DNA from: Paenarthrobacter nitroguajacolicus
GTDB lineage: Bacteria; Actinomycetota; Actinomycetes; Actinomycetales; Micrococcaceae
Direction: 5' to 3'
NCBI RefSeq assembly: GCF_029952445.1
Contig: NZ_JAQPPK010000006.1
Span: 122,540-186,539 of the forward strand
DNA length: 64,000 nt
A program made the position numbers and the translations under genes. Every line of letters starts with the position of its first letter. Positions within the stretch are counted from its first letter, which is position 1. The notes below the pieces were generated by a model. It did no database searches. It had not been told where the DNA came from and worked only from the letters and a program-made list of their open reading frames with translations. Below are positions 44,010 through 56,312 of the stretch, piece after piece.

Positions 44010-46511
44010 TCAACCAACCAAAGTCCGCAGCAGCCTTGCAGAATGACGAACGGACAAGCCCGGTAGGTATGCCCGGCTCAGTGCGCGTCCCATTGCCGGC
44101 AAGTGGAGCGGGTCCTGGTAATACATGTACAAGGTCCTGTACTCAGGTTGGAATCGTGACTTAAAGGACGCCAGCGACCTAAACCCATAAACGGGTTCCA
44201 AGGCTTGCCCGACAACGTCCAGCAAACCGGCCAAGCCTTTGGCCTGTTGTTCAATCTCGCCCTTCTCCCGGGCCAGCGGCGAGCCCGACAAAGAAATCAC
44301 TTCCACCGATTCGCGCAAGTGGAGAACAGCCGAGGCAATCAGGAACTCCATCACGCCGGGAAAGGCATCGCCGCGCCGACGCATGAAGTCCAGGGTCCAG
44401 CTGACCACCTTCCCGTCCTCAAAGACCGGCAGCCAACTGGTCACACCGTAGACGAAGCCGGCTTCGTCCACCGCCACCCCACACAACACCTCGTCATCCT
44501 CGAGTTCATCCAGGCCACCCAAGGTGAAGCCCATCTCGGGAATCTTCTTCTGGGCTGCCCATTCCTCCGAGACCTCACTGATCTGGGCGCGCATCCCGTG
44601 CGGCAGTTCGGAGAATCGGCTCCATCGTGCAGTGATGCCCAACTTGGAAGCACGGTTCAGGGAGGTTCTGACGTTTTGCCATTCTTTGCCCCGGAATTCC
44701 AAGTCCCGGATCCGTAACCGCGTTTCCTGCGCGACGGCCACCCGGCGGAAGCCGCGCGCCTGCAGCATGGGCCATAGCTCGTCGGTACAGGAGTACAAGC
44801 ACGGGATCAGGGCATGCTGTGAGCAGTACCCCAGGAAACCGGTAGCTGTCGCCGTATGATTCCGGGCCGGTCCGAGCGGACCCGCCAATGTCAACGCCAC
44901 ATGCCCGTGCTGCTGGTAGGCCACTCCCCCGGTACGGTCCGGAGTGAACCAATACTTGTTCGGTTCCCACAGCGCCATCCACGACAAAGAATCGCCACCG
45001 GCCTTTACCAGGCTGCGGGCTTGCTCGCGCGCTTGGTGACTACGTCCTCCGGTGTGGTGCCCGCGGACGAAAAGTATCCATACCCCCACCAAAGCGACCA
45101 GCCAGAACACCGTGCCGGAATAAGAGAAGAGGAAGACTTCAAGGACGTCACGCTCGGCAAAGACCTTCCGGTAAACCCCGGGAAGGGGAACGGGAAGGTA
45201 CTGCCTGGCGAGCTCCGCTGCCAGACCGAGCAGTCCTCCGTCCCTGGACATTCCGCCCGAGGAAAGCCACACGATGCTGTAGGCCAGGCCAAGCCCCACC
45301 CCTGTCAGGCCAACGAACCAGAACACCCTTCGCCGGAGACGCTCCGAGGAGACAACCCGGAAATGACCCCGGCAAGCGAACAGGAGCACCGCGAGAATTA
45401 GAGGAACCAGCACCAGCGGAATGAGGTGGACTACCGCCGAGTTCATCATCCCCACGTGGGAGCGGCCCTGCGGCCTCGGGATGGTGGCAAAAAGACCAAG
45501 GTAGACAGTCGACAACGCCACCACTACCAATTGCACACCGATAGCTATCCCCAGGGCCAGCCGTCGTCCCCTCCGCATTCCGTCAGCGCAGATCAGGAGC
45601 AGCACCACGGGCACGACTGCCAAGGCCAGGCCAAAGGGGCCAGTGTAGCCTTGCCGGACAGCTTCCAGGCAGGAAGCATCGATGCTTCCCCCGCAGTTGC
45701 TCTCAAGCTGGCCCAACGTAGGTATGGGATTGAGAATGACGTCCCGGAGCAAAGCCAGCGGACCTGACGGGCTCTTGGCCGCAGCGGTCACAATGGGTCC
45801 GACGGCAAAAATTGCCATCGTCAAAGACAACAGGTTCCGTACTTCCCTGCCTGTGGACCTGTGCAGGTGTAGATGACCTTGATTGCTTTGCGTCCACCAA
45901 CCGGCCGCAAGACCAATCAGCGCTCCCAGGAAGCCCACCACGGTTTCCGCGTGGCCCACGTACAGCAGCAGGAGCAAGGAGATGGAGAGAACCACCGTCC
46001 GCAGTCGCCGTTGCCAGAGCATGGGAAGCAGCGCGCTGGCGGCCAAACTCGTGGCCAGGATGGCGGCATACGGTCCAATCAGGCGGGTTTCAGCCATTCG
46101 GGCCAGCCAGCCGTCGTCCGAAGACCGGGCCACTTGGGTGACCAACAAGAACGCAGACACACTGGCAAACTGGCTGCCAAAGAACACAGCCGCCGTTTTC
46201 AGCGATCCCAACCGTCGTTCTGCGAGGCCCAGGAGGAACAGGATCATCAGGACAGCGGTGACATAGGCCAACGGGTTGGTGGTAAAGAACAGCGAAGTCC
46301 AGATGGACCACCATTCGCCGGCTTTCAGACCGTTCAGGCTTACCCCTGCCACGCTTAGCCAGGAGTCGGGTGGCCCACTGACAAAACTGCCGGAAGCGAT
46401 GGACACGGCCACGAACAGCCCGAGAACACCCACTGTGAAGGGAGTTCCCCGCACATGCTTTCCAGCCTGGTTCAAGGCCGGAAGGATGACACCCTTTACC
46501 GCAAGGCTCAC
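44010..46511 (-). CDS. MprF-like phospholipid aminoacyltransferase with pseudo-rhomboid domain
   Basis: 833 residues. The N-terminal about 210 residues resemble a rhomboid membrane domain (AGEWWSIWTSL and LAERRLGS match) but lack the catalytic Ser (LIGPYAAI in place of GxSG) and the L1/TM2 His/Asn. Further helices follow to about residue 500. The C-terminal 300 residues are a DUF2156/LPG-synthase domain (GNAT-like), which transfers an amino acid from aminoacyl-tRNA to phosphatidylglycerol. Likely role: charging membrane lipids against cationic peptides. Start at 46511 overlaps the upstream esterase by 4 nt. Confidence 0.8.
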   Translation of the reverse strand: MSLAVKGVILPALNQAGKHVRGTPFTVGVLGLFVAVSIASGSFVSGPPDSWLSVAGVSLNGLKAGEWWSIWTSLFFTTNPLAYVTAVLMILFLLGLAERRLGSLKTAAVFFGSQFASVSAFLLVTQVARSSDDGWLARMAETRLIGPYAAILATSLAASALLPMLWQRRLRTVVLSISLLLLLYVGHAETVVGFLGALIGLAAGWWTQSNQGHLHLHRSTGREVRNLLSLTMAIFAVGPIVTAAAKSPSGPLALLRDVILNPIPTLGQLESNCGGSIDASCLEAVRQGYTGPFGLALAVVPVVLLLICADGMRRGRRLALGIAIGVQLVVVALSTVYLGLFATIPRPQGRSHVGMMNSAVVHLIPLVLVPLILAVLLFACRGHFRVVSSERLRRRVFWFVGLTGVGLGLAYSIVWLSSGGMSRDGGLLGLAAELARQYLPVPLPGVYRKVFAERDVLEVFLFSYSGTVFWLVALVGVWILFVRGHHTGGRSHQAREQARSLVKAGGDSLSWMALWEPNKYWFTPDRTGGVAYQQHGHVALTLAGPLGPARNHTATATGFLGYCSQHALIPCLYSCTDELWPMLQARGFRRVAVAQETRLRIRDLEFRGKEWQNVRTSLNRASKLGITARWSRFSELPHGMRAQISEVSEEWAAQKKIPEMGFTLGGLDELEDDEVLCGVAVDEAGFVYGVTSWLPVFEDGKVVSWTLDFMRRRGDAFPGVMEFLIASAVLHLRESVEVISLSGSPLAREKGEIEQQAKGLAGLLDVVGQALEPVYGFRSLASFKSRFQPEYRTLYMYYQDPLHLPAMGRALSRAYLPGLSVRHSARLLRTLVG

Positions 46512-47805
46512 TTCTGCAGCCCCCAGCGGATGGCCAGGAACTCAAGGCCCTCCGGCATCCCCCGGACCACGGCATCCCAGGAATGGCCCGCATTCCGGAT
46601 CGTGTGTTCTTCGGTGTGCATGCCTGCGCTCTTGGCGGCTTCGGCAAGTTCGTGCATGTAGTTGGTGAATTCGTTGTCGGTGGCGCCTGCCGCAAAGTAC
46701 ACGCCACTGCCTGCGAAGTTGCGTTCCCGCATCAACACCAAAGGCGTCCTTGATTCGAAAGCCGCCACATCGCCGTCGAACGAGTCTGCGATTGTCTTGT
46801 TCCTGTCCTTGGCCAAGGCGGGTTCCCGTTCTGCGGAGAAGGCCAGCACCGAGGGAAAAATTTCAGGGTGTTCCGTTCCCATCTGCATGGCACATGTTCC
46901 GCCAAAGGAGAATCCGCCCACGGCCCACTGTTTATGATCGGTGGAAACGTCCAGGGTTTGCGAAATCCAGGCGGTGACATCCTGGGAAAGGTACGTGTCC
47001 GCAGGGGCTATCCGGCTGTCCATGCACATGGTGTTGGCGCTGCTGGATCCATTCGGATCAACTACTACGGTGACCGGGGCGATACCTCCGTGGGCCTCGG
47101 CAAATCGGTCAAGTTGGGCCCGCAACTGCCCGCCGGTCAACCAGTCTGCGGGACCGCCTGGTTGTCCTGCGAAGAGCACCAGCACGGGCAGGATTGGACG
47201 GGGCGAGGCCTGATACGCCGGTGGCAGATAGACGAAAGCGTCCCGCGCGCTGAATCCGGACACTGTCCCGGGGATGGCGGCTTTGCGCAGGATGCCATTT
47301 GCGGGCATTGAGTCCGGGGCTTTCCACGCGGACGGCAGGGGCCCGGGGCGGTGTTGGCGGAGCGTTTGAGGCCCTGTTCAAGGGGCTGGATGCGCGCGAC
47401 GGACGTACCTAAAAGGTCGGCCACCGTGTTGTTCAAACCGAAGTAGAGGTTCACCTGGACCACACTCAGCAAAATAACGCCCAGCATGGCCAGCACACTG
47501 AGCACGCGGCCCCGCCCGGAATTATGGGCAAACCGGGCAACACCAAGCAGAATGGCCGCCACGGCCGGCACGGACCACGCCACCGTTTCGAACGGAAGGT
47601 TTTCCGAGAACACCGCCATAAGGTCCACCAGGATCCAGTGCACCAGGGTCACCAAACCGATGGCGACCAGCAAGGAGCCCACGACCACCAGGATCCAGGA
47701 CCGCCGACGTCGCCAGAGGAGGTAGGCTCCCCCAACCACTCCGCAGGCGATACTGATCCACAGGAAGGGCCCAGCTACAAGGCTGACGTCCAAAAGGAAG
47801 TCCAT
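46508..47805 (-). pseudogene. membrane-anchored esterase (alpha/beta hydrolase), frameshifted
   Basis: Two minus-strand frames make one protein. Frame A from 47805 encodes four helices and a soluble linker ending QGLKRSANTAPGP; frame B then continues LPSAWKAPDSM into the complete hydrolase (GFSFGGT nucleophile elbow, late NAGHSWD His) down to 46508. Joining them needs one extra C at about 47338-47341, a run of G on the plus strand. So the gene is broken by one base, or the base was lost in sequencing. Frame B alone also has an ATG at 47308 and could be translated separately. Predicted extracytoplasmic esterase, mycolyltransferase-like fold. Confidence 0.8.
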
Positions 47806-47810
47806 AACGC

Positions 47811-48242
47811 CTAACGCCAGGTACCGACGCCGATGACCGGCCCGGCCTCCAGCCAAGAGGAGAGTCCGGCATAAGCGTCGAAGTTCATGGCCAGCATGAA
47901 CTTCTTGCCCTCGTACTGCAGTTCAACCACCACGACGCCGGGCTGCACCCTGACGAGCTCGTCCTCCGTCGGTTGGCGGCGGCCCAGGAGCTCCAGCGAG
48001 CTGCGTTTGAACTTGTGTTTGGGAACAACGCTCAAGGACATCAAGCGGAACCACTCAAGATCATTGTCCTGATAACGACAAACCCCCATCTGCCAGCTGT
48101 TTCCAGCCGTGCAAATGGAGGCGTCGATCGTGCCGAGGGCGCGCCGCAGATTGAAGCGGCGCACCCCCAGGAGGCACAGTGAAATGATCAGCAACGTGAA
48201 CGCTGTTGCCAAGGCGATGAACGGAATAAGGGAATCGTCCAT
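47811..48242 (-). CDS. DUF2550 membrane-anchored protein
   Basis: 143 residues: one N-terminal helix (SLIPFIALATAFTLLIISLCLL) and a conserved soluble domain (FRLMSLSVVPKHKFKRSSLELLGRR). This family sits directly downstream of atpC across actinobacteria; role unknown. Starts 10 nt after atpC, so it is the last gene or near-last gene of the ATP synthase transcript. Confidence 0.85.
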   Translation of the reverse strand: MDDSLIPFIALATAFTLLIISLCLLGVRRFNLRRALGTIDASICTAGNSWQMGVCRYQDNDLEWFRLMSLSVVPKHKFKRSSLELLGRRQPTEDELVRVQPGVVVVELQYEGKKFMLAMNFDAYAGLSSWLEAGPVIGVGTWR

Positions 48243-48252
48243 CAAGGTCGTG

Positions 48253-48537
48253 CTATCGGATCCCCGCTGTAGCCGCTTCGCCCAGTTTGGCGTTGTCAGC
48301 AACAATGACCACGCGATCGTTGTCCACGGAGAAGAATCCACCGTCAACAACTACTGCAATCCGGTCACCGGAAACCGGCTGGATTGCCAGCTCACCCTCG
48401 GCCATGATGGCCAGAAGGGGCGAGTGGCCCGGCAGGATTCCGATTTCACCATCGCTGGTGCGGGCCTTCACCATCTTGGCCGCTCCGGACCACACGAAGT
48501 GGTCCGCCGCGACAATCTCAACCTCGAGCTCAGCCAT
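48253..48537 (-). CDS. atpC: ATP synthase epsilon subunit
   Basis: 94 residues, shorter than the E. coli protein (139): the beta-sandwich domain (VWSGAAKMVKART through GEIGILPGHSPLLA) is present but the C-terminal inhibitory helical hairpin is missing or minimal, as in several actinobacteria. It connects gamma to the c-ring. One nt separates it from atpD. Confidence 0.93.
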   Translation of the reverse strand: MAELEVEIVAADHFVWSGAAKMVKARTSDGEIGILPGHSPLLAIMAEGELAIQPVSGDRIAVVVDGGFFSVDNDRVVIVADNAKLGEAATAGIR

Positions 48538-48538
48538 A

Positions 48539-50074
<1,536 letters not shown>

Positions 50075-50965
50075 CTAGGACGCGAGTGCGTCGGCGCCGG
50101 CAACGATTTCGGAAAGCTCCTGCGTAATCTCGGCCTGGCGGGCCGTGTTGCGAAGGCGCGTGTACTTCTTGATCAGTTCCGTAGCGTTGTCACCAGCCGA
50201 CTTCATGGCACGCTGGCGGGCTGCGAGCTCGGAAGCAGCGGCCTGCAGCATGGCTGCGAAGATGCGGGACTCGATGTAACGCGGAAGCAGGGCGTCAAGC
50301 ACCTGTTCCGTTTCCGGTTCGAATTCGTACAACGGCAGCAGCTCGGTTTCCGAGGCTGCTTCCTCTTCGACGACCTCCAGCGGGAGCAAACGGATCACCG
50401 TGGGCTCCTGCGTCACCATGGACTTGAAACGGGTGTAAACGACGTGGATTTCGTCCACTCCACCCTCTTCAAAGTCGGTGGAGAAGTCTTCGAGAAGAGC
50501 AGCTCCGACTTCCTGCGCGGTTTCGAATTCCGGTGCGTCCGTGCCGCCGGTCCATACGCGGGCGTAGGAACGGTTGCGGAAATCGAAGTACGCCTGCGCC
50601 TTGCGGCCAACGAGGTACGCCTTGACTTCCTTGCCTTCTGCGTGAAGAAGCTCTGTGAGACCTTCAGCCTGCTTGAGCACGCTTGCGGAGTAGGATCCTG
50701 CAAGGCCGCGGTCCGATGTGATGATCAGGACGGCGGCGCGGCGGATCTGCTCCGGCTCGGTGGTCAGCGGGTGGTCGATTTCGCTCTGAGTTGCGACAGC
50801 AGAAACGGCGCGGGTAATCGCGTTTGCGTAGGGCAGTGAAGCTGCTACGCGGGCGCGGGCCTTACCAATGCGCGAGGTAGCGATCAGTTCCATCGCCTTG
50901 AAGATCTTGCGCATCGACGTCGTCGAGCTGATCTTCTGACGGTAGACCCGAATCTGGGCTCCCAT
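50075..50965 (-). CDS. atpG: ATP synthase gamma subunit
   Basis: 296 residues forming the central stalk: N-terminal [21 protein letters not shown] and C-terminal [12 protein letters not shown]...[14 protein letters not shown] helices form the rotating coiled coil. Lies between atpA and atpD as expected. Confidence 0.97.
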   Translation of the reverse strand: MGAQIRVYRQKISSTTSMRKIFKAMELIATSRIGKARARVAASLPYANAITRAVSAVATQSEIDHPLTTEPEQIRRAAVLIITSDRGLAGSYSASVLKQAEGLTELLHAEGKEVKAYLVGRKAQAYFDFRNRSYARVWTGGTDAPEFETAQEVGAALLEDFSTDFEEGGVDEIHVVYTRFKSMVTQEPTVIRLLPLEVVEEEAASETELLPLYEFEPETEQVLDALLPRYIESRIFAAMLQAAASELAARQRAMKSAGDNATELIKKYTRLRNTARQAEITQELSEIVAGADALAS

Positions 50966-50993
50966 ACTTATCCTTTCCTAAGTTCCCGATGTG

Positions 50994-51031
50994 CTGCCCT
51001 GCCGGGGTCCTTGCGGACCCCGGCAGGGCAG
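50994..51031. other. 17-bp hairpin between atpA and atpG
   Basis: CTGCCCTGCCGGGGTCC-TTGC-GGACCCCGGCAGGGCAG, a perfect 17-bp stem, fills the gap between atpA and atpG. In the direction of the operon it is followed by CACATCGG, not by U residues, so it is not a full terminator; it may stop RNA decay or tune the subunit ratio. On the opposite strand GTTTTC follows. Confidence 0.85.
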
Positions 51032-51041
51032 GTTTTCGGAA

Positions 51042-52679
<1,638 letters not shown>

Positions 52680-52764
52680 CTGCAGTCCCTGCTCTCCTGT
52701 TTTCGTGATCATCGTTGCTCACGATGACCGGGTTTTATATCAGTTAAGTTGTGCTTTGTCTTTG

Positions 52765-53592
52765 CTAGCCAGCGAGCTGACGGCGGAGTTCGGTCAGGCG
52801 GGCAATAACCGAAGCATCAAGTACTTCGTCACCTACCTGGACACGGATTCCACCGATCAGTGCGGGGTCAACGTTGACGTTGACCTTCAGTTCGCGACCG
52901 TACAGGGCATCAAGCCCGGCCTGCAGACGGCTGGCCTGCGTTTCCGTCAACGGACGGGTAACGCTGACAGTTGCAATCCAGCGCTGCTGGCGCTTGGCTG
53001 CAAGCTTGGCGAATGACTCGACGAGCTTGCTCGGCTTGACACCGCGCGGCTGCGTCACTGCCTGGCTGATGAGAACCTTTGCTTCCTCGCTGCTGCCAGG
53101 AACAAGTTTCTCGGCCAGTGCAATCTTCGCCGCAGGCGATGCCTGCGGCTCGGACAGAGCACGTTGTACTTCGTGGCTGGAGGCGACGGCCTGGTTGAAG
53201 GCAAACAGATCGTTTTCCAGCTCTTCCAGCCCCGTGATACCGGAGGCAGAAACGGCCGACTTGTTTTCAGCTACGGCAATGACCACCGTGGCGGCAAGGG
53301 TCTCGAGTGCATCGCCGATATCGCGTGCCGATGCCCAGCGTGAACTGGCCAATCCGCCTGCGATTTCAGCTGCATCAGCGGAGACTTTCCCGCCAACCAG
53401 CTGCTTGACCAACGCCGACTTCTCGTCTCCGGTGCGGGACGGGTCAGTCAGGGCGCGGCGCAAGCCAGCCGAGCTGTCCACCGTTCCCAGGATTCCGAAG
53501 AGGTCCTTAGCCAACTGCAGCGAGGCGAAGGGAAGCTTGGCTTCCAGCTGCGCCAGTGCTGTGGTCAGCGATTCGCTCGATATACCTGCCAT
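52765..53592 (-). CDS. atpH: ATP synthase delta subunit
   Basis: 275 residues, about 100 longer than E. coli delta but typical for Micrococcaceae. The C-terminal region (QPRGVKPSKLVESFAKLA and VNVDPALIGGIRVQVGD) is the family signature. It joins the peripheral stalk to alpha. Its ATG overlaps the atpF stop by one base (TAATG). Confidence 0.95.
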   Translation of the reverse strand: MAGISSESLTTALAQLEAKLPFASLQLAKDLFGILGTVDSSAGLRRALTDPSRTGDEKSALVKQLVGGKVSADAAEIAGGLASSRWASARDIGDALETLAATVVIAVAENKSAVSASGITGLEELENDLFAFNQAVASSHEVQRALSEPQASPAAKIALAEKLVPGSSEEAKVLISQAVTQPRGVKPSKLVESFAKLAAKRQQRWIATVSVTRPLTETQASRLQAGLDALYGRELKVNVNVDPALIGGIRVQVGDEVLDASVIARLTELRRQLAG

Positions 53593-54149
53593 TACTTAGC
53601 TGCACCTGCGCTCTGGGTCTCCAGATCTGCCAGGAAGCGGTCAACAACGCGGGCGGCGCGCTGGTCGTCGGTGAGTGCTTCACCAACAATGCGTCCGGCA
53701 AGCGTCGTGGCCAGGGTGCCGACCTCGGAGCGGAGCGAGACAACAGCTGCCTGGCGCTCCGATTCGATGGCTGCGTGTGCCTGCTCGGTGATGCGTGCAG
53801 ACTCTGCAGCAGCCTTGGCCTTCAGGTCCGCGAGGATCTGTGCGCCTTCGGCGCGTGCTTCTTCGCGGATGCGGTTGGCTTCGGCACGGGCATCAGTGAG
53901 CTGCTGCTTGTACTCTTCCAGAGCTGCAGAGGCTTCTGCCTGAGCCGCTTCGGCCTTTGCAATGCCACCTTCGATTGCTTCGGCACGCTCTGCGAACGTC
54001 TTCTCGAACATCGGGACAACAAACTTGACCACGATGTACATGAGGACCGCAAAGCCGACGAGGACAACGCCCATTTCCCAGACATTGGGAATAAGCGGGT
54101 TGCCCTTGGCCTCGCCTTCAGTGGCGGCTGAGATGATCAGCTGATTCAT
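53592..54149 (-). CDS. atpF: ATP synthase b subunit
   Basis: 185 residues: one N-terminal membrane helix (about 25-48), then a long Ala/Glu/Arg-rich coiled coil forming the peripheral stalk. No second b' gene is present, so a homodimer is expected. 1-nt overlap with atpH. Confidence 0.95.
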   Translation of the reverse strand: MNQLIISAATEGEAKGNPLIPNVWEMGVVLVGFAVLMYIVVKFVVPMFEKTFAERAEAIEGGIAKAEAAQAEASAALEEYKQQLTDARAEANRIREEARAEGAQILADLKAKAAAESARITEQAHAAIESERQAAVVSLRSEVGTLATTLAGRIVGEALTDDQRAARVVDRFLADLETQSAGAAK

Positions 54150-54198
54150 ATTTCACCCGTCCTATCTACTCGTGCTTGGATTCGCTTGGTTCTTAGGA

Positions 54199-54417
54199 CT
54201 AGGAAAGAACGAAAGCGAAGACCAGGCCGAGGATGGCAAGAGCTTCAGTCAGTGCCAGGCCGAGGAACGCGATCGGCTGCAGCACACGCTGAGCTTCCGG
54301 CTGACGTGCAACACCGTTGATGTACGCGGCGAACACGAGACCCACACCGATACCACCGCCGATGGCCGAAAGACCGTAGCCGATGAGGTTGAGGGAGCCG
54401 TTGATGGTGCCTTCCAT
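54199..54417 (-). CDS. atpE: ATP synthase c subunit
   Basis: 72 residues in two helices with the glycine-rich [11 protein letters not shown] packing motif and the proton-carrying Glu58 in LALTEAL. Forms the c-ring. AGAAGG-type ribosome site (AAAGGAAGAAAAA) before the ATG, consistent with high expression. Confidence 0.97.
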   Translation of the reverse strand: MEGTINGSLNLIGYGLSAIGGGIGVGLVFAAYINGVARQPEAQRVLQPIAFLGLALTEALAILGLVFAFVLS

Positions 54418-54498
54418 TTTTTCTTCCTTTCAAGATGCCGCCCGTGCGGCAGGTTGTTTGGGTTGCTTCATCCCCGCAAGGGGAAGTGTTTGGGAGCC

Positions 54499-55299
54499 TT
54501 AGTGGCTGTCGGCGTGCAGGGCGCCTTCGATGTAGATCGCAGTCAGCAGGGTGAATACGTAGGCCTGCAGTGCCATGATCAATGCCTCAAGCATGTACAT
54601 GGCGATGGCACCTACGAGGACCAGGACCGATGCGCCCTTGAGCAGCACGTTCTCCTGCATGACCAGGAACTCGATGCCTGAACCGGCGAGCATCACGATC
54701 AAGTGGCCAGCCAGCATGGTCGCGAACAGACGGAGGCTGTGCGTGACAGGGCGGACCAGGAAGTTGGAGATGATTTCGATCGGAACAACGATCGGGAGGA
54801 TGTACCACGGCACGCCGGACGGAACCGTAGCGAGCTTGAAGTACTTGAGTCCGTTCTTCTTCAGGCCGATCGCGATCCAGGTGACGTACACGATGCCGGC
54901 CATCACGTAGGCGCCGCCAACGTGGGAGAAGCTCGGGAGCTGGATCACCGGGATGGCGCCGTAGATGTTGTTCACCAGAATGAAGAAGAACAGGCTGAAC
55001 AGCAGCGGGACGTACTTGATGAAGTCCTTGCCGCCGATGATGTCCTTGGCGATGCTGTTGCGGACGAAGCCGTAGGCCATCTCGCCTGCGAACTGCAGCT
55101 TGCCGGGAACCAGCTGCTGCTTACGTGCAGCGAGGATGAAGAATGTAGCGATAATGACGACCGAAAGAATCACCAGCAGCATCTGCTTGGAGAATCCGTC
55201 GTGCGCACCCCAAGGCAGGATTGCCGGCAGGTGCATTTCGTCGATTCCGGGTGGGGTGAAGGACCCCGAATCCTGGGCGGGGAGCGCAAGCGCGATCAA
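54499..55299 (-). CDS. atpB: ATP synthase a subunit
   Basis: 266 residues with about six helices; the essential arginine lies in VRPVTHSLRLFATMLAGH. The start is TTG at 55299 with GAGAGGAAA upstream, the only convincing choice in frame; an ATG further in would remove conserved residues. A TTG start may lower translation of this single-copy subunit relative to the c-ring. Confidence 0.93.
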   Translation of the reverse strand: MIALALPAQDSGSFTPPGIDEMHLPAILPWGAHDGFSKQMLLVILSVVIIATFFILAARKQQLVPGKLQFAGEMAYGFVRNSIAKDIIGGKDFIKYVPLLFSLFFFILVNNIYGAIPVIQLPSFSHVGGAYVMAGIVYVTWIAIGLKKNGLKYFKLATVPSGVPWYILPIVVPIEIISNFLVRPVTHSLRLFATMLAGHLIVMLAGSGIEFLVMQENVLLKGASVLVLVGAIAMYMLEALIMALQAYVFTLLTAIYIEGALHADSH

Positions 55300-55380
55300 C
55301 GCGTTTCCTCTCTGCTGTGTCCATCATTGGGCATTGGTTGGAATCCGGAAGCGTTGCACGCATCCATTTTCCATGTGAAA

Positions 55381-55716
55381 TTATTTGGCATTACTGTCCC
55401 CGTCCGTGGACGGACCGCTGTCTGCGTTGCTCTCGCCAGAAGAGGAGCTTTGCCTGGTGAGGCCGTGCATATGGGAAAGATAGAACCCTCCTGCGGCTCC
55501 CAGCAGAGCGCCAAGGAGCACAATCCAGCGGGTCCCCCACAGATTATCCAGACCCCAGCCTATCAAACTCCAGAGAATGATCCCGCCAATGATGTAGCTG
55601 AAGACGGCGATGCCGGCGTTGTATCCGCCATCGCTTCCGGCCTCAGCGGTTTCATTGCGGTTGGCAGGTTGCTGAGCATTCAGCGATGGTCGGGAATACC
55701 GTTTACGCGGAGACAT
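55381..55716 (-). CDS. AtpZ/AtpI-family protein
   Basis: 111 residues with two helices and the short GWGLDNLWGT loop typical of the AtpZ/AtpI Mg/Ca-channel-like family linked to ATP synthase assembly. The ATG at 55716 overlaps the preceding gene by 14 nt. C-terminal tail is Ser/Asp-rich. Confidence 0.8.
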   Translation of the reverse strand: MSPRKRYSRPSLNAQQPANRNETAEAGSDGGYNAGIAVFSYIIGGIILWSLIGWGLDNLWGTRWIVLLGALLGAAGGFYLSHMHGLTRQSSSSGESNADSGPSTDGDSNAK

Positions 55717-56194
55717 CCGGACCACCCTTCGGCTCGGCGGGATCGTTATAGATCTGGAGTCGGGCTTTGCTGAAACCGTAGATTTCCGCGGCCTGCCAGA
55801 AGACAACGGCTACCACCGCGCCAATCAGGAACCACCGGGCGTGGAGCCAGTCCGGCGCTCCAAGCACAAACAGCACTACAGCGAATCCGACGACCTTGAT
55901 GAAATACGTCGCAACAAAGAGGCCGACAGCGCCGGAAGGATTGTTCCGGCCAACGAAGTGGCCGATCAGGAGGCTGATGCCGAAGAAAAGCATGACCAGC
56001 GCGGCACCGAATGCTGCTGAGAGCGCGCCCTGGCCGCCGTTCAAGAAGGTTGCGATCACGCAGGTGACGGCAGTACCGGCGGCCGCTGAGGCTGCACTGA
56101 GAGCCAGCAGCCGAAGCCACAGCGAAGACTGGCCGCCAACAGATCCAACAGCACGTTTACCGGACGGGCGTCCGGAATCGGCGTTGGATGTCAT
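55703..56194 (-). CDS. ATP synthase I-like membrane protein
   Basis: 163 residues with four predicted helices, in the position of atpI at the head of the atp operon. AtpI proteins help assemble the c-ring. First gene behind the putative operon promoter. Confidence 0.78.
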   Translation of the reverse strand: MTSNADSGRPSGKRAVGSVGGQSSLWLRLLALSAASAAAGTAVTCVIATFLNGGQGALSAAFGAALVMLFFGISLLIGHFVGRNNPSGAVGLFVATYFIKVVGFAVVLFVLGAPDWLHARWFLIGAVVAVVFWQAAEIYGFSKARLQIYNDPAEPKGGPDVSA

Positions 56195-56271
56195 GGGGAT
56201 ACCAATCCTCGTGGCACAGGTGCCATATTCTCAAAGTGGGGTTTACGGGCGAGTGACTGTCCGCAGTAAGA

Positions 56272-56301
56272 ATTCTACATGAGATAGAACTGTGACTCTA
56301 A
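56272..56301 (-). promoter_or_regulatory. putative atp operon promoter
   Basis: Minus strand: TTAGAG and TAGAAT separated by 18 bp, in an AT-rich window between wecA and the atpI-like gene, leaving a 5' UTR of about 70 nt. Good -10, weak -35. Confidence 0.45.
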
Positions 56302-56312
56302 CCGGCCGTCAT

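Noticed and set aside
44010..46511. Active rhomboid protease
   Set aside because: The catalytic serine and supporting His/Asn positions are substituted, so protease activity is not expected.
47109..47381. Separate 90-codon minus-strand gene at the esterase junction
   Set aside because: It is the third frame across the frameshift region and matches neither half of the esterase.
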